A stretch of 64,000 bases of DNA, taken from NCBI RefSeq assembly GCF_003344965.1, contig NZ_CP031194.1, forward strand, positions 2,046,001-2,110,000, in the 5' to 3' direction. The DNA is from Streptomyces paludis. Its GTDB lineage: Bacteria > Actinomycetota > Actinomycetes > Streptomycetales > Streptomycetaceae. The translations under genes and the position numbers were made by a program. The notes beneath the pieces are model-generated. The model ran no database searches, was not told the DNA's origin, and saw only the letters and a list, made by a program, of their open reading frames with translations. Positions within the stretch are counted from its first letter, which is position 1. Each line of letters starts with the position of its first letter. Positions 8,689 to 17,856 of the stretch are shown here, one piece after another.

Positions 8689-11181
8689 TTACATGCCGTT
8701 ACGTATCCGTGGTCCGGGGACCGCGCGCAGCCCGGCCCCGGAGCCCACCACGGCCACCGGCCCGTCCGTGTCCGTACGGAGCACGGCCGCTCCCCGGTCC
8801 CGCAGCTCCGCCACCGTGAGGGGTGAGGGATGACCGTACGTGTTGTCCCGCCCGGCGGAGATCAGCGCGAGCCGGGGCCGTACGGAGCGGGCCAGCTCCG
8901 GGTGCTGGTGGCGGGAGCCGTGATGGGCGACCTTGAGCACGTCGACCGGGGGCAGCGCCGGATACGCGCGCAGCAGCCCGCGCTGCGCGGGCGGTTCGAG
9001 ATCGCCGAGGAGCAGCAGCGCCGGCCCCCGGTCGATCCGTACGTACAGGGCGACACTGGAGTCGTTCGGCCGGCCCGTGTCCGGCGCCGCTCCGGGGCGC
9101 GGCCAGAGCACCCACCAGTCGAGCGGCCCGGTCCGCCGCCGCTCCCCCGGCTCCGCGCGGACGACCGGCACCCGGGCGGCCGCCGCCGTCCGCCGGACGA
9201 ACGCGGCCTGCTCCGGCGGGTCGTCGAGGACCGTCGTCTGGATCACGCCGACCGATCTGCCGCGCAGCACCCCGGGCAGGCCCGCCACATGGTCCGCGTG
9301 GAAGTGCGTGAGCAGCAGCAGCGGCACCCGGGTGACACCGAGGTCCCGCAGACACCGGTCGGCCGGTACGGGGTCGGGCCCGGCGTCCACGACCACCGCC
9401 GCGCCGTCGCCCGCTGCCAGTACGGTCGCGTCCCCCTGGCCTACGTCGCACATCGCGTATGTCCACCCCGGCGGCGGCCAGCCGGTGACGATCCGGGTGA
9501 GCGGCGGGGGCCGCACGACCGCGAGCAGGAGCAGCACGGCGCAGCCGGCGGCCGTCCAGGGTCGGCGGGCGAGACTCCGCGCGGCGGTCAGCAGCAGGGC
9601 CGTCACCACGACCAGCAGCGCCCCGCCCCACCAGCCGCCCGGCCAGGCGATCTCCGCACCGGGCAGGGCCGCGCCGCCCCGGGCCACGGAGCCGATCCAG
9701 CCGGCCGGCCACCCGGCGACCCGCGCCAGCGCCTCGGCCACCGGCATGGCGAGCGGCGCGGCGGCCAGCGCCGCGAAGCCGAGGACGGTGGCGGGCGCGA
9801 CCGCCAGCTCGGCCAGGAGATTGCACGGGACGGCGACCAAACCGACCCTGGCCGCGAACACCGCCACCACCGGCGCGCACACGGCCTGCGCAGCCGCCGC
9901 GGCGGCCAGCACCTCCGCGAGCCTCGGCGGCACCCCGCGCCGGATCAGCGCCGCGCTCCACCGGGGCCCGATGGTGAGCAGGGAGCCGGTGGCCAGAACG
10001 GAGAGCAGAAACCCGTAACTGCGGGCCAGCCAGGGGTCGTAGAGCACCAGCAGCAGTACGGCGGCGGCCAGCGCGGGCAGCAGCGTCCGGCGCCGGCCCG
10101 TGCCGATGGCCAGCAGGGTGATCAGCCCGCACGCGGCGGCCCGCAGCACACTGGCCTCCGGCCGGCAGACGACCACGAACGCGAGCGTCAGCACCCCGCC
10201 CAGCAGCGCCGTCGACCGCAGCGAGATCCCCAGCCGGGGTGCGAGACCGCGCCGTTCGGCCCGCGTCGCCAGACCCGCGGGACCGATCAGCAGAGACAGG
10301 ACGATGGTCAGATTGCTGCCCGAGACCGCCATCAGATGCAGCAGATCGGTCGCCGCGAACGCCTCGTGCAGTTCGGGCTCCACCCGTGAGGTGTCCCCCA
10401 CGACCAGCCCCGGCAGCAGCGCCCGGGCGTCGGCCGGCAGCCCGTCGGTCGCCGCCCGCAGTCCGGCGCGCAGCTCACCGGCGACCCGCTGCACCCGGGT
10501 GGGCGGTCCGGTGATCCTCGGCGGCCCCGTGCCCTCCACCCGCAGCGCGGCGGCGTACCGGTCGTCCGCGTACGTCGGCGGGGAGAGCCGCCCGGCCAGC
10601 CCGAGCCGGGTGGAGGGCAGCAGCCCCCGCCAGCGCTCGGCGTGCGCGCCGGGCGCGACGATCAACAGGACGGGCGTACGGACGACCGCGCTCTCCCCGC
10701 CCGCCGGGGTCACACGCACAATGTCCGCGTTCACCAGAAAACCGGCGGCGGACGCCCGGTCACCGCTCCCCCTCGGCCGGGCGGGCCGGGGGTCGGAGGT
10801 GACGGTCACCTCGGCCGTCACCCGCGCGTACCGCTCCGCGAGGCCGGGTACGGGCCCCCGGCGCAGATCCGCGCCGTGCAGCCCGGCGGACGCCGCCCCG
10901 GCCGCCGCGCAGAGCAGCGCCCCGGCGACGGCCACACCGGGGAGCCGGAGCCGGTGCGCCCGGCGTACGGACCCGCACCACACCAGCAGCAGCCCTGCCG
11001 ACGCCACACAGCACAGCACGCCGAGGACGGTCCGGCCCCCGGGAGCGCCCACCGCGAGGGCCGCCGCACCCCAGGCCGCCAGCGCGAGCGGCACCAGCCG
11101 GAGATCCGCCGGTCCCTCCTGACGGGGGTGGGACGCCCCGAGGCGGTGCCCGGCCGCCGCGTGGACGGCGGGCCGCTTCAC
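8689..11181 (-). CDS. comEC: ComEC/Rec2-type DNA-uptake channel protein
   Basis: 830 residues. An N-terminal hydrophobic region and soluble domain precede the multi-pass competence domain (LLHLMAVSGSNLTIV, about the middle third). A C-terminal metallo-beta-lactamase-like domain carries the metal motif THFHADHVAGLPG and the later GDLE and HHGS motifs. The family forms the inner-membrane channel for single-stranded DNA; the C-terminal domain may be a nuclease. The GTG start at 11181 overlaps the comEA stop by GTGA, so the two are translationally coupled. Natural competence is not established in Streptomyces, so the biological role here is open. Confidence 0.92.
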   Translation of the reverse strand: MKRPAVHAAAGHRLGASHPRQEGPADLRLVPLALAAWGAAALAVGAPGGRTVLGVLCCVASAGLLLVWCGSVRRAHRLRLPGVAVAGALLCAAAGAASAGLHGADLRRGPVPGLAERYARVTAEVTVTSDPRPARPRGSGDRASAAGFLVNADIVRVTPAGGESAVVRTPVLLIVAPGAHAERWRGLLPSTRLGLAGRLSPPTYADDRYAAALRVEGTGPPRITGPPTRVQRVAGELRAGLRAATDGLPADARALLPGLVVGDTSRVEPELHEAFAATDLLHLMAVSGSNLTIVLSLLIGPAGLATRAERRGLAPRLGISLRSTALLGGVLTLAFVVVCRPEASVLRAAACGLITLLAIGTGRRRTLLPALAAAVLLLVLYDPWLARSYGFLLSVLATGSLLTIGPRWSAALIRRGVPPRLAEVLAAAAAAQAVCAPVVAVFAARVGLVAVPCNLLAELAVAPATVLGFAALAAAPLAMPVAEALARVAGWPAGWIGSVARGGAALPGAEIAWPGGWWGGALLVVVTALLLTAARSLARRPWTAAGCAVLLLLAVVRPPPLTRIVTGWPPPGWTYAMCDVGQGDATVLAAGDGAAVVVDAGPDPVPADRCLRDLGVTRVPLLLLTHFHADHVAGLPGVLRGRSVGVIQTTVLDDPPEQAAFVRRTAAAARVPVVRAEPGERRRTGPLDWWVLWPRPGAAPDTGRPNDSSVALYVRIDRGPALLLLGDLEPPAQRGLLRAYPALPPVDVLKVAHHGSRHQHPELARSVRPRLALISAGRDNTYGHPSPLTVAELRDRGAAVLRTDTDGPVAVVGSGAGLRAVPGPRIRNGM

Positions 11182-12245
11182 GGCCGCACAAGAGGCTGGA
11201 GATCGGCGAACCTGCGCTCACCGATACCGCTGACCTCGCGGAGTTCGTCGACGGACCGGAATCCGCCGTGCTGGGCGCGGTAGTCGGCGATGCGCTGGGC
11301 GAGTACGGGACCGACGCCGGGCAGCGACTCGAACTGCGCCTGCGTGGCGGTGTTGAGACTCACCAGCCCTCCCCCGGGCCCGGCGCCCGCCACTCCGCCG
11401 ACGCCCAAGACCCCCGCCGCACCCGGTCCCACCGCCCCCGGCCCGGCCGCGCCCAGTCCCCCCGCGTCCGCCGGCACAGGGCCGTCCACCACCACCTGCT
11501 CGCCGTCCACCAGCACCCGCGCCCTGTTCAGCCCGGTCAGATCCGCGCCGGGCTCGACCCCGCCCGCCGCCTGCAGGGCGTCCGCCACACGCGAGCCGGG
11601 CGGCAGCCGCAGCACTCCCGGCCGCCGCACCTTGCCGCCCACGTCCACCACGACGCGGGCCGCACCCACGGAAGGCGGCAGCGGCGGTGGCTGCGGCACG
11701 AGGACCCCGGCCACTGCCTCCGGAGACGCCCCGGCGGCCGGGACCGCCGCGCTCACCGTCTCCGGCGCCGCCACGGACCGGGGCCGGGCGGCCCAGAAGT
11801 GCTGGGCGGCGAGCGCCGCGGCCACCACGAGGACCACGGCCAGGGCGCCGAGCGTCTTCGGCTCAAGACCGCACCGGAGCTGCACCCACAGCGGCAGCCG
11901 CTCACGCAGCGCCGCCACCGCCCGTACCCGCTTCCCCACAACCGGCTGGGCGCGCTCCTCAGCGCCGGGGGAAGAAGCCGTAACAGCGCCGGAAGATCCG
12001 GAAGAAGAGGCGCTGGCGGCGGCGAAGAGCGCCTCCGCCCGCCGCCGCGCCTCCCCCGGAGGCGGCGCGGGCAGCGAAGGCAGGGGCAGTGACGGCGGCG
12101 GGGACGGCGGGGGCGCGCCACCCGCCGCCCCGACGCGGGCCGGTGCCCGACACGGGCGGGTACGTACACGGCCACGGCGGATCCGGCTGTCGGAGCCCGG
12201 CGCCCGTCCCGGACCACTGGTTACGGAGCGTGTTCGAAGTGCCAT
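11178..12245 (-). CDS. comEA: ComEA-like membrane DNA receptor (SLBB + helix-hairpin-helix)
   Basis: 355 residues from the ATG at 12245 (MALRTRSVTSG). It has a long Pro/Ala-rich cytoplasmic N-terminus, one membrane helix (LGALAVVLVVAAALAAQHFW), and an SLBB domain (ARVVVDVGGKVRRPGVLRLP). After a Gly/Ala-rich linker (GAAGPGAVGPGAAGVLGVGG) comes a C-terminal double helix-hairpin-helix (SLNTATQAQFESLPGVGPVLAQ, split across the hairpin). This is the ComEA layout for binding double-stranded DNA outside the membrane. No strong RBS is seen, so the start is moderately secure. The stop overlaps comEC. Confidence 0.88.
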   Translation of the reverse strand: MALRTRSVTSGPGRAPGSDSRIRRGRVRTRPCRAPARVGAAGGAPPPSPPPSLPLPSLPAPPPGEARRRAEALFAAASASSSGSSGAVTASSPGAEERAQPVVGKRVRAVAALRERLPLWVQLRCGLEPKTLGALAVVLVVAAALAAQHFWAARPRSVAAPETVSAAVPAAGASPEAVAGVLVPQPPPLPPSVGAARVVVDVGGKVRRPGVLRLPPGSRVADALQAAGGVEPGADLTGLNRARVLVDGEQVVVDGPVPADAGGLGAAGPGAVGPGAAGVLGVGGVAGAGPGGGLVSLNTATQAQFESLPGVGPVLAQRIADYRAQHGGFRSVDELREVSGIGERRFADLQPLVRP

Positions 12246-12380
12246 GCCACAAGACGGTAGGCACGTCAGGCCGTTCCCGCCGAGCAGGCCCAAATTCCGT
12301 GGAGAACAAGCAGATTGTGGATAACTCCGTCACCCGATAGAGAGACAGACCGGCCAAGGGACCGACCGTCAGCTGCCCAC

Positions 12381-13226
12381 TCAGCGCGGCGAGATCACGG
12401 CCCCCAGCAGCCCCGGCCCGGTGTGTGCCCCGATCACCGCGCCCACCTCGCTCACATGCAGATCGACAAGGCCGGGCACCCGCTCCCGCAGCCGCTCCGC
12501 GAGCAGCGCGGCCCGCTCCGGCGACGCCAGATGGTGCACCGCTATGTCCACATCCCTCGTGCCGGCCCGCTCGGTGACGATCTCCTCCAGCCGCGCGATC
12601 GCCTTCGACGCCGTCCGGACCTTCTCCAGCAGCTCGATCCGCCCGCCGTCCAGCTGGAGCAGCGGCTTCACGGCGAGCGCCGACCCCAACAGCGCCTGGG
12701 CGGTGCCGATCCGGCCCCCCCGGCGCAGATAGTCCAGGGTGTCGACGTAGAAGTACGCGGACGTGCCCGCGGCCCGCTTCTCGGCGGCGGCCACCGCGTC
12801 GTCCGGCGTTCCGTCGCTCTCCACGGCCTCGGCGGCGGCCAGCGCGCAGAACCCGAGCGCCATCGCGACCATGCCGGTGTCCACCACCCGCACCGGCACG
12901 GGCGCGTCCTTCGCGGCGAGCAGCGCCGCGTCGTACGTCCCGGAGAACTCGGCCGACAGATGCAGCGAGACGATCGCGGTCGCGCCCGCCTCCGCCGCCG
13001 CGCGGTAGGCCGCGGCGAAGACCTCGGGGCTCGGCCGCGAGGTGGTGACGGAGTGGCGCTTCTGGAGCGCGAGGGCCAGCGACCTGGCCGAGATCTCGGT
13101 GCCCTCCTCCAGCGCGCGGTCACCGAGCACGACGGTCAGCGGCACCGCGGTGATGCCGTGCCGCTCCATCGTCTGCGGTGGCAGGTAGGCCGTGGAATCG
13201 GTGACGATCGCGACATGGCGGGACAT
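12381..13226 (-). CDS. DegV-family fatty-acid-binding protein
   Basis: 281 residues, usual DegV length. The N-terminal VAIVTDSTAYLP and the internal SRPSPEVF, LHLSAEFSGTY and YLRRGGRIG motifs are diagnostic. DegV (FakB-like) proteins bind a fatty acid in a cleft; with FakA-type kinases they feed exogenous fatty acids to phospholipid synthesis. No FakA is in the window. The ATG at 13226 has no clear RBS. It lies upstream of comEA on the same strand with a 135-base gap, so co-transcription is possible. Confidence 0.92.
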   Translation of the reverse strand: MSRHVAIVTDSTAYLPPQTMERHGITAVPLTVVLGDRALEEGTEISARSLALALQKRHSVTTSRPSPEVFAAAYRAAAEAGATAIVSLHLSAEFSGTYDAALLAAKDAPVPVRVVDTGMVAMALGFCALAAAEAVESDGTPDDAVAAAEKRAAGTSAYFYVDTLDYLRRGGRIGTAQALLGSALAVKPLLQLDGGRIELLEKVRTASKAIARLEEIVTERAGTRDVDIAVHHLASPERAALLAERLRERVPGLVDLHVSEVGAVIGAHTGPGLLGAVISPR

Positions 13227-13317
13227 GAGCGGGAGGTTACCGGTCGCCGCCGCGGCCCGGCAGCCCGCCCCCGCTCCAATGATCGATTTCAGGTCCCCGG
13301 ACCCCCGGCCGCACGCG

Positions 13318-14088
13318 TCAGTTCGTGGCCTCGGGACGCGGCTGCTGCCGTGGCTGCCGCTGTCTGCTCGGCTTCTGCCACGGGTACGTACTCCCCCAGG
13401 GAGCGTCCGACGGGTCAAGGGCGGGCCGCTGCCCCGAGCCGGACCGCGACCCCTCACCGTGCTCAGGCCGCGCCCCCTCACCGTGCTTGGCCCGGGGCTC
13501 CGAACGGGACTCGGGCCGTGCCTCCGGCCGCGGCTCCGGCTCCGGATCCGCCCAGTGCCGCAGCGCGCCCGACTCCACGTCGATCTGTGTGCTCAGCGAC
13601 GACAGATCGTCCTCCGCGAACTTCCGCGCCCGGTCCCGCGCGGCCCAGCGCAGCGAGTCCGCCGAGCCCGTGATCCGTTCCGTACGCTCGCGCAGCTCCA
13701 CGAGGCGCTCACCGATCCTGACCCGGTCCGGGTCCCGCTCCAGCTGCCGCAGCTCGTCGTCCAGCTCGCGTCCGTGCGCGCTCAGCCGCCGGAACAGCTC
13801 CACCGACTCCGCCAGCGAGGCGTCCTCGCGGACCCCCGTCTCCAGCGCGTCCTGGGTGGCCCGCATCGAGGTGCGCAGCCGCAGCCGCAGCTGGGCCAGC
13901 TCCGCCGCGACCCCGACCTGTCCGATGCTCTTCGCCCGCAGCGTCGTGTCCTCCACGGTGCGCCGGGCCTGCGTGATCGTCCGGTCGACGCCGCGCTTCG
14001 CCGCGCCGACCACCTTCACGGTCACGAACACCCCCAGCGCCATGAAGGCGACGAAGAGGAGCGCGATGATCACGAGCGCGGCTTCCAT
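13318..14088 (-). CDS. Single-pass membrane protein with long helical cytoplasmic domain and charged disordered tail
   Basis: 256 residues. Residues 3-27 (AALVIIALLFVAFMALGVFV) form one N-terminal membrane helix with no cleavage site. Residues about 30-165 are charged and helical, probably coiled coil (LAQLRLRLRTSMRATQDALE, LFRRLSAHGRELDDELRQLE). The tail from about 180 is Pro/Glu/Arg/Ser-rich and disordered (PEPEPRPEARPESRSEPRAK). The ATG at 14088 has GAAGGGG 6 bases upstream. The conserved position next to leuS suggests a Streptomyces core gene. No enzymatic motif; a scaffold role is conceivable but not shown. Confidence 0.8.
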   Translation of the reverse strand: MEAALVIIALLFVAFMALGVFVTVKVVGAAKRGVDRTITQARRTVEDTTLRAKSIGQVGVAAELAQLRLRLRTSMRATQDALETGVREDASLAESVELFRRLSAHGRELDDELRQLERDPDRVRIGERLVELRERTERITGSADSLRWAARDRARKFAEDDLSSLSTQIDVESGALRHWADPEPEPRPEARPESRSEPRAKHGEGARPEHGEGSRSGSGQRPALDPSDAPWGSTYPWQKPSRQRQPRQQPRPEATN

Positions 14089-14132
14089 GGACGCCCCTTC
14101 TCGGTCGGTCGGGTTCCATCCGCGGGCCCGAT

Positions 14133-14168
14133 GGCCTGCCCCTCCACGGTAAACCGAACGGGCAGGCC
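14133..14168 (-). terminator. Possible leuS terminator
   Basis: Complementary 9-base arms GGCCTGCCC (14133-14141) and GGGCAGGCC (14160-14168) flank an 18-base loop about 160 bases past the leuS stop. Between it and leuS are two direct copies of CCGGACCGACGACACC (about 14257-14288). Confidence 0.45.
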
Positions 14169-14325
14169 GTGGGTCCCGTCGGAACCCCCAACCGGCCCGT
14201 AGGGGAAAGCCCTGTGGACGATGGGTAACCACCACCCCGGCCCGATGCCCCCTGCCGCCGGACCGACGACACCGGACCGACGACACCCGGCCGATTTACG
14301 CCGGGCCGACGATTACCAGGACGAG

Positions 14326-17232
14326 CTACGCCGGAACGATGTTCACCAGCTTCGGCGCCCGGACGATCACCTTCCGGATGCCCGCGCCGCCCAGCGCCGC
14401 CACCACCCCCGCGTCCGCCAGCGCCAGCGCCTCCAGCTCCGTGTCCGAGATCTCCGGGGAGACCTCCAGCCGGGCCTTGACCTTGCCCTTGACCTGCACC
14501 ACACAGGTCACGGTCTCGTCCACGACATACGCCGGGTCCGCGACCGGGAAGTCCTGGTGCACGACCGAGTCCCGGTGGCCCAGCCGGTGCCACAGCTCCT
14601 CGGCGATATGCGGGGCCAGCGGCGCGACCAGCAGCACCAGCGGCTCGGCCACCGACCGCGCGAGCGGGGTGCCCGACTTGGTCAGATGGTTGTTCAGCTC
14701 GGTGACCTTGGCGATGGCCGTGTTGAAGCGCAGCGCCGTCATGTCCTGGCCGACGCCGTCGATCGCCTTGTGCAGCGCGCGCAGCGTCGCCTCGTCCGGC
14801 TCGGCGTCCACGACGGTGACCTCACCGGTCGCCTCGTCGACCACATTGCGCCACAGTCGCTGGAGCAGCCGGTACTGGCCCACCACCGCGCGCGTGTCCC
14901 ACGGCCGCGAGACATCCAGCGGGCCCATCGCCATCTCGTACAGGCGCAGGGTGTCCGCGCCGTACTCGACGAAGATCTCGTCCGGGGTGACGGCGTTCTT
15001 CAGGGACTTGCCCATCTTGCCGAGGACCCGGCTGACCCGCTCGCCCCCGTACCAGTACCCGCCGGCGTGCTCCGCGATCTCGGCGGCCGGCACCGCGATA
15101 CCGCGGCTGTCGCGGTAGACGTACGCCTGGATCATGCCCTGGTTGTAGAGCTTGTGGAACGGCTCGACCGACGAGACATGGCCCAGGTCGAAGAGCACCT
15201 TGGACCAGAACCGCGCGTACAGCAGGTGCAGTACGGCATGCTCGGCGCCGCCGACGTACAGGTCGACACCGCCGTGCGGCTGTCCCTCGCGGGGGCCCAT
15301 CCAGTACTGCTCGACGGCCGGGTCGACCAGCTTCTCGCTGTTGTGCGGGTCCAGGTAGCGCAGCTCGTACCAGCAGGAACCGGCCCAGTTCGGCATGGTG
15401 TTGGTCTCGCGGCGGTAGCGCTTGACGCCCTCGCCCAGCCCCAGGTCCAGCTCGACATCGACCCAGTCGGCGTTCCGCGACAGGGGCGTCTCCGGCTGGG
15501 TGTCGGCGTCGTCCGGGTCGAAGGTGCGCGGCGTGTAGTCGTCGACCTCGGGCAGCTCCAGCGGCAGCATCGACTCGGGCAGCGCGTGCGCGACGCCGTC
15601 CTCGTCGTACACGATCGGGAAGGGCTCGCCCCAGTAGCGCTGCCGGCTGAACAGCCAGTCGCGCAGCCGGAAGTTGACGGTGCCTTCGCCGATGCCGCTC
15701 TCGGTCAGCCATTCGGTGATCCGCGCCTTGGCCTCGCCCACGCTCAGACCGTCCAGAGTGACGTCCGTACGGGCCGAGTTGACGATCGTTCCGTCGTTCG
15801 AGGAGAACACGTCCTCCCATGTCGACGGGTCCGTGCCCCGGCCGTCCGTCGGCTCGATGACCGAGCGGATCGGCAGCTCGAAGGCGCGCGCGAAGGCGAA
15901 GTCGCGCCCGTCGTGCGCCGGTACGGCCATGATCGCGCCTGTGCCGTACCCCATCAGGACGTAGTCCGAGATGAACACGGGCACCGGTTCGCCGCTGACC
16001 GGGTTGGTCGCGTACGCGCCCGTGAAGACGCCGGTCTTGTCCTTGGCCTCGGCCTGCCGCTCGACATCGGACTTCGAGGCGGCCTGCTTGCGGTACGCGT
16101 CCACGGCGGCGGCGGGCGTCGCGTGACCGCCCGTCCAGACCTCGTGGGTCCCCTCCGGCCAGACGGCCGGGACGAGCGCGCCGACCAGCTCGTGCTCCGG
16201 CGCCAGCACCATGTACGTGGCGCCGAAGAGGGTGTCCTGACGGGTCGTGAAGACCGTGATGGCCGCGTCGTTCCCGGCGGCGTCCGTCACGGGGAAGTCG
16301 ACGCGCGCGCCCTCGCTGCGGCCGATCCAGTTGCGCTGCTGGAGCTTGATGGCCTCCGGCCAGTCCAGCGCGTCCAGGTCGGAGAGCAGCCGGTCGGCGT
16401 AGGCGGTGATGCGCATGTTCCACTGGCGCAGCTTCGCCTTGAACACCGGGAAGTTGCCGCGCTCGGAGCGGCCGTCCGCGGTGACTTCCTCGTTGGCCAG
16501 GACGGTGCCCAGGCCGGGCGCCCAGTTGACGGGCGCGTCGGAGGCGTACGCCAGCCGGTAGCCGCCCAGTACGTCGGCGCGCTCGACGGCGCTCAGCTCA
16601 CTCCAGGGGCGCCCGTCGGGCGTCGCGCGCTGCCCGCTCTCGAACTGCGCGACCAGTGTGCTGATGGGGCGCGCCCGGTCCGCGTCCTTGTCGTACCAGG
16701 AGTTGAAGATCTGGACGAAGATCCACTGGGTCCACTTGTAGTAGTCCGGGTCGATCGTCGCGAAGGAGCGGCGCTTGTCGTGGCCCAGGCCCAGCCGGCG
16801 CAGCTGGACCTTCATGTTCTCCATGTTCGCCTCGGTGGAGGCGCGGGGGTGCGTGCCGGTCTGGACCGCGTACTGCTCGGCGGGCAGGCCGAAGGCGTCG
16901 AAGCCCAGCGTGTGCAGGACGTTGTGCCCGGTCATGCGCTGGTGGCGGGCGAACACGTCGGTGGCGATATAGCCCAGCGGGTGGCCGACGTGGAGTCCGC
17001 TGCCCGACGGGTAGGGGAACATGTCCATGATGAACTTCTTGGGCTTGGCGACCAGCTCCGGGTCGCCGGCCAGCTCACCCGTGGGGTTCGGTGCCTCGTA
17101 CGTGCCGTCGGTGTCCCAGACGTCCTGCCAGCGCGCCTCGATATCGGCGGCCATGGCGGCCGTGTACCGGTGGGACGCCACGGGCTCGGCAGCGGCGGGA
17201 TTGGTCTCGCTCATGTTGTCTGACAGCTCCAT
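14326..17232 (-). CDS. leuS: Leucyl-tRNA synthetase
   Basis: 968 residues, the long actinobacterial class I LeuRS. The HIGH-box variant HVGHPLGY occurs near residue 80, the CP1 editing domain lies in the middle (with T-rich pocket and [19 protein letters not shown]), and the KMSKS-box variant is KMGKSLKN. It charges tRNA-Leu in the cytoplasm. The ATG at 17232 is listed; an internal ATG at 17214 ([11 protein letters not shown]) is equally likely as no strong RBS decides. It is preceded by a Leu-rich leader ORF and a terminator hairpin, consistent with ribosome-mediated attenuation. Confidence 0.97.
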   Translation of the reverse strand: MELSDNMSETNPAAAEPVASHRYTAAMAADIEARWQDVWDTDGTYEAPNPTGELAGDPELVAKPKKFIMDMFPYPSGSGLHVGHPLGYIATDVFARHQRMTGHNVLHTLGFDAFGLPAEQYAVQTGTHPRASTEANMENMKVQLRRLGLGHDKRRSFATIDPDYYKWTQWIFVQIFNSWYDKDADRARPISTLVAQFESGQRATPDGRPWSELSAVERADVLGGYRLAYASDAPVNWAPGLGTVLANEEVTADGRSERGNFPVFKAKLRQWNMRITAYADRLLSDLDALDWPEAIKLQQRNWIGRSEGARVDFPVTDAAGNDAAITVFTTRQDTLFGATYMVLAPEHELVGALVPAVWPEGTHEVWTGGHATPAAAVDAYRKQAASKSDVERQAEAKDKTGVFTGAYATNPVSGEPVPVFISDYVLMGYGTGAIMAVPAHDGRDFAFARAFELPIRSVIEPTDGRGTDPSTWEDVFSSNDGTIVNSARTDVTLDGLSVGEAKARITEWLTESGIGEGTVNFRLRDWLFSRQRYWGEPFPIVYDEDGVAHALPESMLPLELPEVDDYTPRTFDPDDADTQPETPLSRNADWVDVELDLGLGEGVKRYRRETNTMPNWAGSCWYELRYLDPHNSEKLVDPAVEQYWMGPREGQPHGGVDLYVGGAEHAVLHLLYARFWSKVLFDLGHVSSVEPFHKLYNQGMIQAYVYRDSRGIAVPAAEIAEHAGGYWYGGERVSRVLGKMGKSLKNAVTPDEIFVEYGADTLRLYEMAMGPLDVSRPWDTRAVVGQYRLLQRLWRNVVDEATGEVTVVDAEPDEATLRALHKAIDGVGQDMTALRFNTAIAKVTELNNHLTKSGTPLARSVAEPLVLLVAPLAPHIAEELWHRLGHRDSVVHQDFPVADPAYVVDETVTCVVQVKGKVKARLEVSPEISDTELEALALADAGVVAALGGAGIRKVIVRAPKLVNIVPA

Positions 17233-17253
17233 GGATCGTCTCTGCCTGCGGAT

Positions 17254-17282
17254 ACGAACGAAAAAGCCCCCTCACACAGGAG
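17254..17282 (-). terminator. leuS: Attenuator (intrinsic terminator) in the leuS leader
   Basis: On the minus strand a CCCCTC...GAGGGG stem with a short loop is followed by GCTTTTT, a rare U-tract in this genome. It lies between the leader peptide ORF and leuS, so it should stop transcription before the gene unless prevented. Confidence 0.7.
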
Positions 17283-17284
17283 GG

Positions 17285-17341
17285 GACCGCCGCGCTGATT
17301 CCGACCGGATCTCTCATCCGTCGGGACTGATCAGCGCGGCC
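17285..17341 (-). promoter_or_regulatory. leuS: Long hairpin in the leuS leader, overlapping the leader-peptide stop codon
   Basis: On the minus strand GCCGCGCTGAT pairs with ATCAGCGCGGC (11 bp), with an inner imperfect stem CCGACGGAT/ATCCGGTCGG. The left arm contains the last codons and stop of the leader peptide, so ribosome position would decide whether it folds. Its 3' arm is 3 bases from the terminator stem. Confidence 0.6.
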
Positions 17342-17369
17342 CGCTAAGCAGAAGGCGTACGGCACACAT
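17331..17369 (-). CDS. leuS leader peptide MCAVRLLLSGPR
   Basis: A 12-residue ORF (ATG at 17369, TGA at 17331-17333) with three consecutive leucine codons CTT CTG CTT. CTT is rare in this genome. The hairpin and U-tract terminator follow immediately, and then leuS. This is the classic attenuation layout: a ribosome starved for Leu-tRNA would stall at the Leu codons. A TATCCT sits 6 bases before the ATG, which would make the transcript leaderless (weak inference). I did not recognise a Shine-Dalgarno. Confidence 0.65.
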   Translation of the reverse strand: MCAVRLLLSGPR

Positions 17370-17856
17370 GGTGCCAGGATACCGCAGGGCCCCTACGGCA
17401 CGCGCGGGACCCTCACAGCACGCACAACGGCTCGACGTGATCAAGACTTGACCGGTACCCGTCCAAAGAAGAACGGGCCGGAAGCGAACAACGAGCACCT
17501 CAGGGCCGTACAAGACGGCACGGGCACGCACGGGCACGCGCGGGGGCTGTCGCGGGTGCGCGCAGGGGGGTGCGGGATCGGGGAGAAGATGGGGAGAGAA
17601 TGCATAGATCCACGCGGGGAGGGGTCAAGAGGTTGACAGCGGACGTTGACGAGAGCGGACGGATGGGCTTTGCGGGGTACGGACCGGCCGGCGGGGCTGC
17701 GGCCTTACTCCGCGAATCGGCCCTATCCGGGCAACTCGAAAGTCGGATAACTCACCTTCACCTGGCTAAACCCGCAAACCGAGTGCTCCTCGATATGGCT
17801 CCACTTAGCATGCCGCAACGGGACCGCTTTCCCGAGCCCTTCGGAGTTGCCCCCCT
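17370..17856. promoter_or_regulatory. 487-base intergenic region between the leuS leader and the cytochrome-like gene
   Basis: No convincing gene. GC content falls near 17740-17820 (GGATAACTCACC, GGCTAAACCC), which suggests promoters for the plus-strand pair. A perfect 10-base direct repeat CTTAGCATGC occurs at 17804-17813 and 17866-17875, the second copy inside the start of the gene. An open frame at 17570-17860 ends with ATGA overlap but uses TTA, CTA and ATA codons and looks non-coding. Confidence 0.45.

Noticed and set aside
14257..14288. CCGGACCGACGACACC direct copies past leuS as a mobile-element scar
   Set aside because: They are short, imperfect and lie in simple GC-rich spacer; a chance tandem duplication is enough.
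14221..17223. A 1000-codon plus-strand open frame opposite leuS
   Set aside because: It is the antisense shadow of leuS, as expected in high-GC DNA; composition (Arg/Val/Gly/Asp-rich) is typical of a shadow.
17254..17341. A T-box riboswitch before leuS
   Set aside because: No T-box core sequence is seen; the Leu-codon leader ORF explains the region better.
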